Shown: piece after piece, positions 34,239 through 44,651 of the stretch | Numbering within the stretch: position 1 is the first letter of the stretch | Layout: every line of letters begins with the position of its first letter | Origin: Paenibacillus sp. 1001270B_150601_E10 | GTDB lineage: Bacteria; Bacillota; Bacilli; Paenibacillales; Paenibacillaceae | Length of the DNA: 64,000 nucleotides | Assembly: GCF_015558675.1 (NCBI RefSeq) | Contig: NZ_JADMOL010000014.1 | Coordinates: 1 to 64,000, forward strand | Reading direction: 5' to 3' | The notes under the pieces: generated by a model | What the model was told of the DNA's origin: nothing | The model's database searches: none | The model's input: the letters and a program-made list of their open reading frames with translations, nothing else | Translations under genes and position numbers: made by a program

Positions 34239-35549
34239 TTACTTCGCCATGCGGCGGAAGCTTTCGTTAGATGCCTCGATCGTACGATCAATATCTTCAT
34301 CGCTGTGAGCAGTTGTTAAGAACCAAGCCTCGAATCTAGATGGCGCCAAACAGATGCCTTGATCCAGCATATGACGGAAGTAAGCGCCGAACAGTTCTGC
34401 ATCAGATCCCTGTGCCTCATCGTAGTTTGTTACTGGATGGCTGCAGAAGTGAGTTGAGAAGGCTCCGCGAATGCGATTGATCGTCATTGGAATGCCGTAG
34501 CGGTCAGCTCCTGCTTGAATACCCTCAACCAGTTTGATCGCCTGTGCTTCCATACGTTCGTAAAGGCCTGGCTCTTGAAGCACCTCTAGGCAAGCGATGC
34601 CTGCCGAGATGGATGCAGGGTTGCCGGCCATCGTACCTGCTTGATAGGCAGGGCCAAGCGGAGCTACCTGCTCCATCACATGCTTGCGGCCGCCATAAGC
34701 GCCGATCGGAAGGCCTCCGCCGATGATCTTGCCAAGAGCTGTAAGATCCGGCTCGATCGCAGCATGATCAGGGAACGCATGATACGTTTGTGTAGATCCA
34801 TAATGGAAGCGGAACGCACTGATAACCTCATCGTAAATGACAAGTGCGCCGTATTCTCTTGTCAGCTTGCAAAGCCCCTCTAGGAAGCCTTCCTTAGGCA
34901 TAACCATCCCGAAGTTGCCGACAATCGGCTCCACCATTACCGCAGCTACATCTTCTCCCCAGCGCTCAAGTGCTTCCTTCAAGCTGTCGAGATCGTTGAA
35001 AGGTACGGTAATGACTTCGTGTGCAATGCTTGTTGGAATGCCCGCACTGTCAGGTATGCCAAGTGTAGAAGGACCTGAGCCGGCAGCTACAAGCACAAGG
35101 TCGGAGTGGCCGTGATAGCAGCCAGCGAACTTGATGCGCTTCGTATATGCGCGAGCAACGCGAATCGTCGTCATCACGGCCTCGGTACCGGAGTTCACGA
35201 ATCGTACTTTATCGAGGGACGGAATGGATTCTTTCAGCATGCGAGCGAGTTTAATCTCAAGCTCAGTCGGTGTGCCGTACAAGGTTCCGTTCTGTGCGGC
35301 ACGAATAATCGCTTCCGTTACATGAGGATGTGCGTGTCCTGTAATAATTGGACCGTAAGCCGCCAAGTAATCTACATATTGATTGCCGTCCACGTCCCAG
35401 AAGTAAGCTCCTTTAGCACGCTCCATGAAGACTGGAGCGCCGCCGCCAACCGCCTTGAAAGAGCGCGAGGGGCTGTTTACGCCGCCTACAATATGGCTTA
35501 AGGCTTCTTCATATAATTTGCTGGAGCGTTCACGTGGTTGCATAGTCAT
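34239..35549 (-). CDS. hemL: Glutamate-1-semialdehyde 2,1-aminomutase (GsaB/HemL2-like paralogue)
   Basis: The 436-aa PLP aminotransferase class III enzyme converts glutamate-1-semialdehyde to 5-aminolevulinate. Seen: [52 protein letters not shown] and the Schiff-base Lys in [19 protein letters not shown]. It stands alone rather than in a hemAXCDBL cluster, like the second copy (GsaB) of Bacillus. GGGAG lies 11 nt before the ATG. No heme-related gene is nearby. Confidence 0.92.
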   Translation of the reverse strand: MTMQPRERSSKLYEEALSHIVGGVNSPSRSFKAVGGGAPVFMERAKGAYFWDVDGNQYVDYLAAYGPIITGHAHPHVTEAIIRAAQNGTLYGTPTELEIKLARMLKESIPSLDKVRFVNSGTEAVMTTIRVARAYTKRIKFAGCYHGHSDLVLVAAGSGPSTLGIPDSAGIPTSIAHEVITVPFNDLDSLKEALERWGEDVAAVMVEPIVGNFGMVMPKEGFLEGLCKLTREYGALVIYDEVISAFRFHYGSTQTYHAFPDHAAIEPDLTALGKIIGGGLPIGAYGGRKHVMEQVAPLGPAYQAGTMAGNPASISAGIACLEVLQEPGLYERMEAQAIKLVEGIQAGADRYGIPMTINRIRGAFSTHFCSHPVTNYDEAQGSDAELFGAYFRHMLDQGICLAPSRFEAWFLTTAHSDEDIDRTIEASNESFRRMAK

Positions 35550-35673
35550 GGTCTATCCATCTCCCTTATTGGTATCAAAATCAATCATTCACGCGATTAG
35601 GCTGCAGTTACGAAGATGGCGCCTAGTCGCGTGATAATAGGTGGTAAGTGTTTGAATCGCGGTCCTCACATCA

Positions 35674-36699
35674 TTAGGGTGTGCTGGATGAGCTTTGAGG
35701 ATCCTGGCTATCGTTCGTTGTCTCCTCTGCCTGATCCTGTTTGCCTTCCAGATAATCTTTAACGAAGCTGCGGAGGGCATCTTTATCGCTTACGCCAAGC
35801 ACCGCTTCATTGTTGACTCTCATTTCCTGAAGCAGATCATTCGGGGGCAATTGCTGGCTCTTGCCAATCTTCACGTCCAAGCCAAGCATGCCGAGCTTAA
35901 TCATGTCCTCAGGGGTCAGATTCGTTTCTATGTAAGGCGCCATCTTATTGATGAGATGGGGCAGCTGGATAAGAGACCAGGCTGTCTTCATCTTGTCGGC
36001 AACCGCACCGAGAAGCTTTCGCTGACGCTCTGTGCGCGCAAAGTCGGACAGGGCATCATAGCGGAAGCGAACATATTGGAGCGCTTTGTCGCCATCTAGA
36101 ACCTGCAAGCCTTTTTTGAGATGAATATCGTATTCGTGATTGTCCGCCTTGCTTGTATAAGTCATATCCTTTTCAACGTCAATCTCCACGCCTCCCATCG
36201 CATCGATAAGCGCGATAAAGCCTCGGAAGTCCGTGTACATATAGTACTGAATATCAAGTCCCGTCCACTCGCTGAAGGTCTTCATCGCAAGATTGGGTCC
36301 GCCCTTCTGCAAAGCGGTATTGGCTCGATGCTGTCCTTCATCAGGAATGTCCACAATCGTATCCCGCATGATCGACATCAGGTGTGCGGTTTTGGTCAAT
36401 GGATCAATGGAAGCAAGCATGATCGAGTCGGTACGCGGAATTTCATTCTCGCTGAAGCCGCGCGCGTCTGCGCCAAGAAGCAGGATATTAACCCTTTCTT
36501 GTCCTTCCCACTTGGGGGGAGGTGGTTCTTCCCTATGGGTCGAATCGGGATTATGGGGCGTAAGCTTTGTCGTTTCAGGCGGCTTGCTTAAGTTGTTCAA
36601 GCTGTCATACAGCCACCAGGCATAAGACCCCGTACCAATGACAAGAAGCAGCACGAGGGATAGCAGTATCATTTTCCATTTCTTACGTATCCACTTCAT
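35674..36699 (-). CDS. LytR-CpsA-Psr family wall polymer ligase
   Basis: The 341-aa product has a short cytoplasmic start, one membrane anchor (MILLSLVLLLVIGTGSYAWW) and an extracellular LCP domain: LLLGADAR, PRTDSIMLAS (catalytic Arg/Asp), MSIMRDTIVDIP, GGVEIDVEKDM and VRFRYDALSDFARTERQRK. The family attaches wall teichoic acid or other anionic polymers to peptidoglycan. The tail is a Gln/Asp/Ser-rich low-complexity stretch. AAAGGATGG precedes the ATG. It is a single gene, transcribed away from the ABC exporter at 36977. Confidence 0.92.
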   Translation of the reverse strand: MKWIRKKWKMILLSLVLLLVIGTGSYAWWLYDSLNNLSKPPETTKLTPHNPDSTHREEPPPPKWEGQERVNILLLGADARGFSENEIPRTDSIMLASIDPLTKTAHLMSIMRDTIVDIPDEGQHRANTALQKGGPNLAMKTFSEWTGLDIQYYMYTDFRGFIALIDAMGGVEIDVEKDMTYTSKADNHEYDIHLKKGLQVLDGDKALQYVRFRYDALSDFARTERQRKLLGAVADKMKTAWSLIQLPHLINKMAPYIETNLTPEDMIKLGMLGLDVKIGKSQQLPPNDLLQEMRVNNEAVLGVSDKDALRSFVKDYLEGKQDQAEETTNDSQDPQSSSSTP

Positions 36700-36976
36700 G
36701 AAGATCGATCCATCCTTTCTGCAGTCGGAGACGAAGAAGTAGGTCTAGGTTGCAGATCCGATGCGTTCATCGACGAGAATACAAGCAACGGACAAGCGGT
36801 CTGATTCATCTTAGGCTTGCCTCTATTCATTATATGTTGTTCATCTGGGCTTATCAACGAAACGTAAACTTGATGCTCATACGCCGCTCAACGGGGGAGA
36901 AACTTATAGTATAATGGAAGGCGGTCCGTTTAGCTGACATTTGGAATGGACGGATGAAAAGGGGGTTAACATCCAG

Positions 36977-38179
36977 ATGAACGCAATAGAGGTAGAGAAG
37001 CTGCGCAAGACGTTCCGCGTGCAGCAGAACCGTGAAGGCTTGAAGGGTGCTTTTAAGGACTTGTTCAAGCGTGAATATAATGAAGTCATGGCTGTAAAGG
37101 ATATTTCCTTTACGATTCCTCAGGGGGAAATCTGCGGGTATATCGGAGAGAATGGCGCGGGGAAATCAACCACCATTAAGATGCTTACGGGAATCCTCGT
37201 ACCGACAGCCGGTTCATTGAAGGTCCAAGGCTATGTTCCGCATCAGGAACGGGAAGCCTTTGTTAAGCATATTGGTGTTGTATTTGGACAGCGAAGCCAG
37301 CTGTGGTGGGATATCGGAGTTATCGAATCCTTTCGTCTCCTGCGAAAGGTATACCGTGTTCCCGAGCAGGACTTTAACCGCCGCCTGAATGAGCTGGTAG
37401 AGCGGCTGAGCCTGCAGGAGCTCTTGAATCGCCCGGTAAGGAAGCTAAGCCTTGGACAGCGCATGCGCTGCGAGCTGGTAGCGGCGCTGCTGCACCAGCC
37501 GGAGGTCGTATTCTTGGACGAGCCTACGATCGGTCTTGATATTGTCGTCAAAACGGAGATTCGCGAGTTTCTGCTTCATATGAACCGAGAATATGGGACG
37601 ACGATTCTGCTGACAACGCATGACCTGCAGGATATTGAAGCGCTCTGTTCCCGAGTGATAATGCTCGATGATGGCAATATTATCTATGACGGTGGCCTCG
37701 ATACGCTTAAATCCACTTGGGGCAAGGGGCGCGAGGTTCGCTTGCAATTCGCAAAGCCAATGGAGCTCCATGCGCTGCATCAATTAACAGCAGGCCTTCC
37801 TGTTACTTGGGAGGCAGCATCTCGGATGGAAGCCAGCGTCTATGTGCCAAATGAGCTTAATGTCTCGGATGTGATTGGCTTGATTGTTGGCCAAGCAGCG
37901 ATCTCGGATTTGAGCATTCATGAGACTAATACCGATGACATTGTCCGTGAGATCTACAAGACGGGTTCGGCAAGCGCGCCTGCGATCGAAATGCTTCAGA
38001 AGAGTGCGGAAGTGGAGCAGAATTCCAGTGCGCATAGCCGAGGCGGACAGCTTCATGAAAGTGCTCCTGCACAGAATGAGAAGCATATTCAAGAGAAGCG
38101 GCAAGCAGAGGAGGACGCTAGGGAACTGGCTGCCGTAAGCGGCGGAAGAGAGAAGTCGGAGGGGAAGTCCGATGAATAG
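36977..38179 (+). CDS. ABC-2 type exporter ATP-binding protein
   Basis: The 400-aa ATPase has Walker A GENGAGKST, signature LSLGQRMR, Walker B VVFLDEP and the H-loop TTHD. Start ATG 36977 (GGGGG 11 nt upstream) is preferred to the in-frame ATG at 36941. The C-terminal third after about residue 310 is a non-catalytic extension, ending in a charged Glu/Ser-rich low-complexity tail. It overlaps the first permease by 8 nt. With two ABC2_membrane_6-type permeases it forms an exporter of unknown cargo. Confidence 0.9.
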   Translation: MNAIEVEKLRKTFRVQQNREGLKGAFKDLFKREYNEVMAVKDISFTIPQGEICGYIGENGAGKSTTIKMLTGILVPTAGSLKVQGYVPHQEREAFVKHIGVVFGQRSQLWWDIGVIESFRLLRKVYRVPEQDFNRRLNELVERLSLQELLNRPVRKLSLGQRMRCELVAALLHQPEVVFLDEPTIGLDIVVKTEIREFLLHMNREYGTTILLTTHDLQDIEALCSRVIMLDDGNIIYDGGLDTLKSTWGKGREVRLQFAKPMELHALHQLTAGLPVTWEAASRMEASVYVPNELNVSDVIGLIVGQAAISDLSIHETNTDDIVREIYKTGSASAPAIEMLQKSAEVEQNSSAHSRGGQLHESAPAQNEKHIQEKRQAEEDARELAAVSGGREKSEGKSDE

Positions 38180-38966
38180 CGCGTATTTGGAGCTGATTCG
38201 AATCCGCTTTTTGACGATGCTCGCCTATCGCGTCAATTATTACTCCGGCATTCTGATCTATACGCTGAATATCGGCGTGTACTACTTTACGTGGCAGGCC
38301 ATCTATGGGGGCCAAGGGACGCTCGCGGGCTTTACAGCGGATCAGATGACGACATACATTGCGGTATCATGGATGGCGCGAGCCTTTTACTTTAACAACC
38401 TGGATCGTGAGATCGCAAATGAAATTCGCGACGGCAGCGTCGCCATTCAATTCATTCGGCCTTACAACTATATTATGGTCAAAATGATGCAGGGGCTTGG
38501 TGAAGGCTGTTTTCGCCTTCTGCTTTTCATGACACCAGGCCTTGTTATCGCCTGTATTCTATTTCCGGTACAGCTGCCAACAGAGCCGAGGCTGTGGCTG
38601 ATCTTCGCATGGATGCTCTTCATGAGCTTTTTGATTAATACCCAGATCAATATCATTACAGGCCTCAGTGCCTTCTTCGTGGAAAATAACGAAGGCATGA
38701 TGCGCATGAAGCGAGTGGTTGTCGATTTATTCTCAGGCGTTATCGTTCCGATCTCGTTCTTTCCCGGCTGGCTGATTACGCTTAATGAATGGCTGCCGTT
38801 TCAGGCCATTACGTATCTGCCGAGCTCCGTCTTTACAGGACGCGTGCCTCAGGATGAGATACTGGGCGTGCTTGGCGTTCAGCTGATCTGGCTCGTCGTC
38901 TTATCGATTCCGATCGTGTGGCTGTGGCGCAAGGCGAGGCTGCGGCTCTTTGTGCAAGGAGGGTAA
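38172..38966 (+). CDS. ABC-2 family permease, first subunit
   Basis: The 264-aa membrane protein has about six hydrophobic segments and the pattern of DUF990/ABC2_membrane_6 permeases (REIANEIRDGSVAIQFIRP near residue 80; LTGLSAFFVEN-like region in the middle). GGAGGGG precedes the ATG, which overlaps the ATPase stop codon. Five bp separate it from the second permease. Confidence 0.85.
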   Translation: MNSAYLELIRIRFLTMLAYRVNYYSGILIYTLNIGVYYFTWQAIYGGQGTLAGFTADQMTTYIAVSWMARAFYFNNLDREIANEIRDGSVAIQFIRPYNYIMVKMMQGLGEGCFRLLLFMTPGLVIACILFPVQLPTEPRLWLIFAWMLFMSFLINTQINIITGLSAFFVENNEGMMRMKRVVVDLFSGVIVPISFFPGWLITLNEWLPFQAITYLPSSVFTGRVPQDEILGVLGVQLIWLVVLSIPIVWLWRKARLRLFVQGG

Positions 38967-38971
38967 CGGGA

Positions 38972-39757
38972 ATGTACTATGCTGGACTAGTATCTGAATA
39001 TTTGAAAAATTACGCGAAGACCCGTCTGACGTACCGAGCCGATTTTTGGGTTGAGGTGCTTTCTGATCTGTTGTTTCAAGCAACGAATCTGATTTTTATC
39101 TTCGTCGTCTTTATGCATACGCCAACGCTTGCAGGCTGGACGAGAGATGAAATGGTATTTGTATATGGCTATTTTATGATTCCATATGGCATCTTCAGCT
39201 GCTTCTTCAACTTATGGAACTTTAGCGAGAGATATATCGTGAAGGGCGAGATGGACCGTGTGCTGACACGCCCTGCGCACAGCCTGTTTCAGGTGCTGCT
39301 TGAAAATGTGGATCCGCCGTCTCTCATTGGTTCCTTCGTTGGAGCGCTTCTCATGATGGTGACGGGAATCAATCTAGGTCTAAGCATACATGTAGTGGAC
39401 ATGATGGTGATGCTGGTTCTTGTTGCAGGCTCCGTGCTGATTTACTTCGGCATCTATACGGCGCTAACGTCCATCTCGTTCTATTCGGATGCGCCAACGG
39501 GCATTCTGCCCTTAGTGTGGAATATCCAAAGCTACGGCCGCTACCCGATGACGATCTACAATCGATTTATTCAAGTGCTGTTGACCTGGATTCTTCCGTT
39601 TGCCTTTGTAGGAATAGTACCTGCTGCTTATTTTATGGAAGGGAAGGGTATGCAGCAGATGGCGCTTCTGACGCCGCTCGTTGGTCTGATTACCTTCTTT
39701 ATCGGGATTACGTTGTGGAATATTGGGGTAAAAAGGTATCGTGGCGCAGGCTCTTAA
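38972..39757 (+). CDS. ABC-2 family permease, second subunit
   Basis: 261 aa from ATG 38972, chosen for AGGAGG at 38958-38963; the longer frame from 38918 overlaps the first permease and lacks an RBS. About six membrane segments; YIVKGEMDRVLTRPAHSLFQ is the family landmark parallel to that in the first permease, so the two form a heterodimer. It ends the three-gene exporter unit. Confidence 0.85.
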   Translation: MYYAGLVSEYLKNYAKTRLTYRADFWVEVLSDLLFQATNLIFIFVVFMHTPTLAGWTRDEMVFVYGYFMIPYGIFSCFFNLWNFSERYIVKGEMDRVLTRPAHSLFQVLLENVDPPSLIGSFVGALLMMVTGINLGLSIHVVDMMVMLVLVAGSVLIYFGIYTALTSISFYSDAPTGILPLVWNIQSYGRYPMTIYNRFIQVLLTWILPFAFVGIVPAAYFMEGKGMQQMALLTPLVGLITFFIGITLWNIGVKRYRGAGS

Positions 39758-39921
39758 GCGGACGTGTCACACAGCAGCAATTGCAGGAATATTTGTCCTT
39801 GCAGTGCGACAGGAAGAGGATTACTCATTTCGTCTATACACGACGAATCATAGAGGTCGTGTATTCACGCATGTAATTGGCATTGATCATGACATTCAAT
39901 AAAGACTAGAGGTGCATAGTA

Positions 39922-40392
39922 ATGACACAGCAAGTTGAAGTTGGACAAGCAGTGCCTGACTTTACATTGCCAGGCTCGAATGGGGAGCAGGTAAGCTTAA
40001 GTCAGTTCCGCGGGCAGAAGGTCGTGATTTACTTTTATCCAAAAGATATGACGCCTGGTTGCACACAGGAGGCTTGTGACTTTAGAGATTATCATGGGGA
40101 CTTTGCGAAGCATAACACGGTCGTGCTCGGCATCAGTCCTGATGATTTGAAGCGACATGGCAAGTTTATTGTGAAGCACGAGCTTCCATTTACACTGCTG
40201 TCGGATACCGAACATGAGGTTGCCGACCTGTTCGGCGTATGGCAGCTGAAGAAGATGTATGGACGTGAATTCTACGGCATCGTTCGCTCTACCTTCCTCA
40301 TCGATGAGCAAGGAATGCTTGCTCATGCATGGCGTAGCGTAAAGGTTAAGGGACATACAGACGAGGTTCTTGCCGCAGTGAAAGGCGAATAA
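39922..40392 (+). CDS. bcp: Thioredoxin-dependent thiol peroxidase (Bcp/PrxQ)
   Basis: The 156-aa peroxiredoxin reduces hydroperoxides using thioredoxin. The peroxidatic and resolving cysteines are in the PrxQ arrangement TPGCTQEAC, preceded by VIYFYPKDM. The Arg of the active site is in GIVRSTFLID. GAGGTG precedes the ATG. Single gene, cytoplasmic. Confidence 0.94.
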   Translation: MTQQVEVGQAVPDFTLPGSNGEQVSLSQFRGQKVVIYFYPKDMTPGCTQEACDFRDYHGDFAKHNTVVLGISPDDLKRHGKFIVKHELPFTLLSDTEHEVADLFGVWQLKKMYGREFYGIVRSTFLIDEQGMLAHAWRSVKVKGHTDEVLAAVKGE

Positions 40393-40536
40393 TGGACTGC
40401 GCGCCTTTTAAGATACGAGGAGTACTCTCAAGTGGTGAAGGATTATGATTTGTACTCATTCAACATTTCCCCTGCTTACATCGCGTTAGCTGCTATTATA
40501 CAGAACGGGCCTTTCAAAGAGGACAGCCGCACTGTT

Positions 40537-40562
40537 ACAACGCCATAGCCTGGCATACTTTA
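40537..40562 (+). promoter_or_regulatory. Candidate sporulation sigma-K promoter
   Basis: AC at 40537-40538, 15 nt, then CATACTTTA at 40554-40562, matching the CATAnnnTA -10 of mother-cell sigma-K. It lies about 60 bp before a signal-less amidase gene. The motif is short and could be chance. Confidence 0.35.
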
Positions 40563-40624
40563 TCAATAGATAGATTTTGTTGATAATGGTATACATTCAA
40601 AGATTGAATAGGGTGGTGTATACG

Positions 40625-41353
40625 ATGGCAGCTAAAGTCGTGATGTGGGATCCAGGACATGGAGGGACTGATTCAGGCGCGGTAGGGAACGGACTCCAGG
40701 AAAAGGACATCGTGCTTCGCATTGCTTTAGAAGCTTCACGCCGATTGATGGCCGAGTATGAAGGTGTCACCAGTCTATTGACAAGATCGACTGATGTATT
40801 CATTGAGCTTCAGGCCCGTACAGATATGGCGAATAAGGCGAATGCAGACCTATTCATCTCGATTCATTGCAACTCAGGCGGAGGCGCAGGAGGCTTCGAA
40901 TCCTATACGTATATCGGCACATCGAATAAGACTACGGCGGACCTGCAGCAGGCGGTGCATAGTGAGATTATAACACGACTCAAGCCCTTTGCCGTTCAGG
41001 ACCGTGGTCAGAAAAAGGCCAATTTCCATGTGCTGCGTGAAACGAGCATGCCGGCTCTTCTTACGGAGAACCTGTTCGTTGATGTCGCCTCAGATGCGGC
41101 GAAGCTTAACAATCCCGATGTAATCGTGGCTATTGTTAGCGGCCATGTTGCCGGTGTAGCAACGGTGTTGGGCCTTCAGAAGAAGCCCGTTGATCCGAAT
41201 GCGGTGACCATTGCCGTTAATGGTCAGTTCGTCTCGCCAGGCATCAATATGAATGGAACGACTTATGCACCGGTGAGGGCTGTCGCGGAGGCGTTAGGAG
41301 CAACCGTCAACTGGAATCAGGATCTGAAGCGAGTCGATATCCGGACGCCTTAG
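40625..41353 (+). CDS. N-acetylmuramoyl-L-alanine amidase with CuAO-N-like module
   Basis: 242 aa from ATG 40625 (GGGTGGTG, spacing 6). The Amidase_3 domain is complete: WDPGHGGTDSGA (zinc His), QEKD Glu, FISIHCNSG (zinc His) and LLTENLFVD (catalytic Glu). The C-terminus is a copper-amine-oxidase-N-like module (GTTYAPVRAVAEALGATVNW). There is no signal peptide, as in the mother-cell lysis amidase CwlC of Bacillus, so export is not by Sec; release at mother-cell lysis or use as an endolysin-like enzyme is possible. Confidence 0.85.
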   Translation: MAAKVVMWDPGHGGTDSGAVGNGLQEKDIVLRIALEASRRLMAEYEGVTSLLTRSTDVFIELQARTDMANKANADLFISIHCNSGGGAGGFESYTYIGTSNKTTADLQQAVHSEIITRLKPFAVQDRGQKKANFHVLRETSMPALLTENLFVDVASDAAKLNNPDVIVAIVSGHVAGVATVLGLQKKPVDPNAVTIAVNGQFVSPGINMNGTTYAPVRAVAEALGATVNWNQDLKRVDIRTP

Positions 41354-41424
41354 ATGATTGATCTAGAGTCAGGGGTGCTTACTATGGGTCAGGGCTCTAT
41401 ACAGCTAGTTTGACATTTTAAGAT

Positions 41425-41460
41425 GAAAAGGGTGAGGCACATGTGCCTCACCCTTTTTGA
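41425..41460. terminator. Loop-free perfect palindrome acting as bidirectional terminator
   Basis: Positions 41425-41456 are a perfect 32-bp palindrome centred between 41440 and 41441 (GGGTGAGGCACA then its complement), with A4 and T5 flanks. It lies between the convergent amidase and DUF4261 genes. Confidence 0.8.
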
Positions 41461-41478
41461 CTATTTACCATTCATCCA

Positions 41479-42399
41479 CTAATCCTGCGGGACCATGTCG
41501 CTTTGTCTTCCTGCATAATACGGCTCGCCTGGATCAAGATCAATGACAACACGCTGCGGTGCCGCCAGTGCATATTGATGCTCACAGCGCCAGCGCATGT
41601 CTTCGGTGAAGCCGATCGTTTCGCCATCTGCGATAATATCTCCCTGGTTGAACACATAATAAGCGATATTGCCGAGGTTGTCGGCCACTTCAGACGGGTC
41701 TAGCTCATAAAAGTGACACTGAATATCTGGAATGCCAAGCGCTGCGAGTCCAAGAGTATCCATCAGGCCTTCTGAACGGCTACCTTCTGGACGCTCGACA
41801 TTGTAGAAGCGCACATTCATTGCGCCGTATAGCAGAGCACCTTCCTCAATCGCTGCCAAGTAAGCATTCGGCTCTACGAGCTTGTCGCTTTGTCGGAAAT
41901 AGATTGCATCGCAAGGCGCAGCTTCCAGTACAGCCTTCAGAGCATTTGTGAACAGCTGCAAGCGCACTTGAGGAGTGAGTCCGGATGCCATCATATCCAC
42001 AAGCAGCAGGGAATGGCTGCATGCACTGACGGTTTGCGCAGCTTCCTGCCAATGCCATGCTTGCTCAATCGCTGTTCGATACTCCTCGATTGGGCGGCTC
42101 TCGACCTTCATGAGGCTCGTTTGTGCCGGCATCTCTCCTTCTTGATACTGCAGCATATAATTGAGATGAAAGAAGTGCAGCATCTGCTCTTTGCTTTCCT
42201 CATTCGCTTCCCACACGGCGAGTCTTGCACTTTCAGGTGCTTCCTGATCGGGACGCTCCGTATGCCCTGTGTATTGCTCCATACGCTCATAGAGCAGCTT
42301 CAGATCCAGCTTAGGCGGCTGCTTGTATTTCAATTCAACAGAATAAACTCTAGCAAATCCATAGGAGGACTCGTCCAATTCCTCTTCAGTATGCGTCAT
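41479..42399 (-). CDS. DUF4261-like hypothetical protein
   Basis: The 306-aa soluble acidic protein has segments I associate with DUF4261 (AIYFRQSDKLVEPNAYLAAI, then VIDLDPGEPYYAG at the C-terminus). No signal peptide or membrane segment is present. Function is unknown; the family is often encoded near effector or immunity genes in other bacteria, but nothing of that kind is adjacent here. It is monocistronic. Confidence 0.6.
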   Translation of the reverse strand: MTHTEEELDESSYGFARVYSVELKYKQPPKLDLKLLYERMEQYTGHTERPDQEAPESARLAVWEANEESKEQMLHFFHLNYMLQYQEGEMPAQTSLMKVESRPIEEYRTAIEQAWHWQEAAQTVSACSHSLLLVDMMASGLTPQVRLQLFTNALKAVLEAAPCDAIYFRQSDKLVEPNAYLAAIEEGALLYGAMNVRFYNVERPEGSRSEGLMDTLGLAALGIPDIQCHFYELDPSEVADNLGNIAYYVFNQGDIIADGETIGFTEDMRWRCEHQYALAAPQRVVIDLDPGEPYYAGRQSDMVPQD

Positions 42400-42504
42400 T
42401 TGAATGCTCCTCTCTTGTTCCTATGAATGAGTATTACATAATAGAATGGCATGGAAATTATAGGTTTATTATAAGGGATCTTGAAGGGCGGTTCTACTCT
42501 ACAT

Positions 42505-42547
42505 AAAAAAGATCGAGCCTAGAGCAAAGTGCTCCATGACTCGATCT
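42505..42547 (-). terminator. Terminator after the flavoprotein reductase gene
   Basis: On the minus strand GATCGAG (42546-42540) pairs with CTCGATC (42517-42511), with an inner GGAGC/GCTC element, followed by six T. Confidence 0.75.
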
Positions 42548-42625
42548 CTCAAACTTTTATTTCATAATGCAGCCCTAATAGGTTCATTTCATTGCTTTCA
42601 GTGATGTTTATGACCTGCTTTGAAA

Positions 42626-44493
<1,868 letters not shown>

Positions 44494-44651
44494 GAAAGGC
44501 CTAGACATGAATAGGGGCTTCATGTGAAAATATGCACAAGACCATTATAGGATTGATGAAGCCAGATGTATTTGCACATTCCAGTCTTTTTTTATCTTTT
44601 CCGGGCTTCATGAAAAAAAAGTGGCGAGGTTGATGGAGGCTTAGATGAGCA

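Noticed and set aside
39517-39876. Plus-strand ORF of 119 codons
   Set aside because: Mostly overlaps the second ABC permease in another frame; no family match.
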